A stretch of DNA of 64,000 nt from RYN-111 sp963760125 (GTDB lineage: Bacteria; Actinomycetota; Actinomycetes; Mycobacteriales; SCTD01): contig CAVXBV010000012.1 in NCBI GenBank assembly GCA_963760125.1, positions 62,001 through 126,000 on the forward strand, in the 5' to 3' direction. The translations under genes were made by a program, and so were the position numbers. Shown piece after piece: positions 62,894 through 64,000 of this stretch. A model generated the notes under the pieces. That model was not told the DNA's origin, made no database searches, and saw nothing but the letters and a program-made list of their open reading frames with translations. Positions within the stretch are counted from its first letter, which is position 1. Every line of letters begins with the position of its first letter.

Positions 62894-64000
62894 CTAGACC
62901 TGCTGGGCCAGGTCCAGCGCAGCCAGGTGGGCGAACACCATGCAGGACGCGATGGGGTTGCCACCACCCGGGTAGGTCGTGCCGCTGACGGCGGCCTGCG
63001 TGTTGCCCGCGGCGTACAGGCCAGGGATGACCGCCCCCTGCTCGTCCAGGACGCGAGCGTGCGCGTCGGTCCGCAGCCCGCCCTTGGTCCCGAGGTCGGA
63101 CAGCCCGAAGGCGGCCGCGTGGAACGGTCCCTGGGCGACGTGCACCAGCGGCGACCGGCCGCCGGAGAAGCTGCGGTCGTAGGCCTCCTCCCCGCGCCCG
63201 AAGTCCTCGTCGCGGCCCGCGGCCACGAAGGCGTTGAACCGCTCGATGCTGTCCACGAGAGCCTGTGCAGGGACGCCGATCTGCTGCCCGAGCTCAGCCA
63301 GCGTGTCAGCGGTGTGCCACAGGCCGGCCCGGCGGTACTCCTCGGTCTCCCCCATGGGCACGGTCGTGGCACGCACCGGTGGACGGGGCCCGTCGCGGTC
63401 GTCGTAGACCATCCAGAAGGGAAGGGTCATCCCCTCCTGCTCCTGCCGTTCCAGGACGACCCGGCCGATCCGGTCGTAAGGCAGGGACTCGTTGACGAAG
63501 CGGCGTCCGGCCTGGTCGACGAACACGCCGCCGGTGAACCAGAGCGAGAAGCTCGACGACCCGTCAGGGTGGGTCACACCGGGTGACCACCAGGCCTCGG
63601 TCATGAGGTCCGTACTGGCCCCGACGGCGACCGCCGCTTCGAGTGCTTCGCCGAGGTTGCCCGGCGCGCCCATGGAGTCGGTGGCCCGGCCCGGGACCTG
63701 GTAGCGGTCCCTGAGGGCCTGGTTGGCCTCGAAGCCGCCCGCGGCGAGCACGACCCCGCGGCGCGCGCGGATGCGGCGTGGCCCCGTGCTGTCGTGGACC
63801 ACAGCCCCTACGACGCGACCGTCCTCGCGGACCAGCTCGCGCAGCGGGGCGTTGAGGCGCAGCTCGGCACTGGCCTGGCCGCTGAGGGCGAGCAGGAGCC
63901 GACCGATGAGCGCCCGGCCTCCGGTGAGCATCGCTGCCGGCGCGTGACCCGCGCGCTCGGTCGGCACGGTGTCGCGCAGGCTCGCGGCGAGGACGCCGAC
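62894..64000 (-). CDS. FAD-dependent oxidoreductase, 3' part only (5' end beyond the window)
   Basis: The visible 368 residues are the C-terminal part of a fumarate-reductase/ketosteroid-dehydrogenase-type flavoprotein: GVVLAAGGFEANQALRDRY, GGLRTDAHARVLDEQGAVIPGLYAAG and TYPGGGNPIASCMVF near the end. The N-terminal FAD-binding GxGxxG is outside the window. The frame stays open to base 64000, so the gene continues. The family reduces or oxidises C-C bonds next to carbonyls. No partner iron-sulphur or cytochrome genes are visible. The substrate cannot be told. Confidence 0.87.
   Translation of the reverse strand, partial: VGVLAASLRDTVPTERAGHAPAAMLTGGRALIGRLLLALSGQASAELRLNAPLRELVREDGRVVGAVVHDSTGPRRIRARRGVVLAAGGFEANQALRDRYQVPGRATDSMGAPGNLGEALEAAVAVGASTDLMTEAWWSPGVTHPDGSSSFSLWFTGGVFVDQAGRRFVNESLPYDRIGRVVLERQEQEGMTLPFWMVYDDRDGPRPPVRATTVPMGETEEYRRAGLWHTADTLAELGQQIGVPAQALVDSIERFNAFVAAGRDEDFGRGEEAYDRSFSGGRSPLVHVAQGPFHAAAFGLSDLGTKGGLRTDAHARVLDEQGAVIPGLYAAGNTQAAVSGTTYPGGGNPIASCMVFAHLAALDLAQQV

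Overview
The window comes from a high-GC Actinomycetota genome. This rests on a complete Pup-proteasome locus (mpa, dop, pup, prcB, prcA, pafA, pafB, pafC), a mycothiol gene (mshC), an F420-type oxidoreductase, a DUF222/HNH (13E12) gene, and gene order matching the Streptomyces and Mycobacterium proteasome-tat-helY neighbourhood. The genus cannot be told from the sequence alone. At least a dozen single-base frameshifts break otherwise well-conserved genes, including tatC, tatA and glpD. They are more likely sequencing or assembly errors than gene decay, so several genes are annotated across the shift.

Layout. 1-4.8 kb: an aldehyde dehydrogenase (shifted), then a coupled CaiB-type CoA-transferase and TPP-enzyme pair on the minus strand, then a PPOX-fold protein. 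4.9-6.7 kb: a DUF222/HNH nuclease gene (shifted) with a strong promoter that overlaps a perfect inverted repeat. 6.8-11.5 kb: VOC protein, Lrp-type regulator coupled to an acyl-CoA dehydrogenase, 5'-3' exonuclease, glycerol-3-phosphate dehydrogenase (shifted). 11.5-32.9 kb: the proteasome/Tat/HelY supercluster, almost all on the minus strand. In transcription order it runs methyltransferase-like protein, site-2 protease, TrmI, alpha/beta hydrolase, mpa, PAP2-type phosphatase, dop, pup, ECF sigma factor, membrane partner, prcB, prcA, FKBP lipoprotein, pafA, FKBP, pafB, pafC, zinc-ribbon protein, tiny membrane protein, tatA, tatC, helY. An ECF sigma pair inside the proteasome genes is the most unusual insertion.

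33-40.5 kb: RecB-type nuclease, class II aldolase, HAD hydrolase and a group of family 2 glycosyltransferases, the last fused to a polysaccharide deacetylase. 40.5-44.4 kb: metH preceded by a well-formed S-adenosylhomocysteine (SAH) riboswitch. 44.4-54 kb: universal stress protein and PAC2 protein, mshC, a matrixin-like protease, the SCO1664/DUF3090/histidine-phosphatase trio, two UppP-family proteins, an LLM oxidoreductase, an aldo/keto reductase and a DUF5703 protein. 54-64 kb: S8 peptidase, M20 hydrolase, tRNA-Leu(GAG), a class F sortase with a likely ice-binding surface substrate, a large BTAD/ATPase regulator, a truncated globin and the 3' part of an FAD enzyme that runs off the window.

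Tight packing is a theme. Adjacent genes overlap by four bases in all four NTGA forms (ATGA, GTGA, TTGA and three CTGA), so CTG start codons may be in use. Two convergent pairs share a CTAG for both stop codons.
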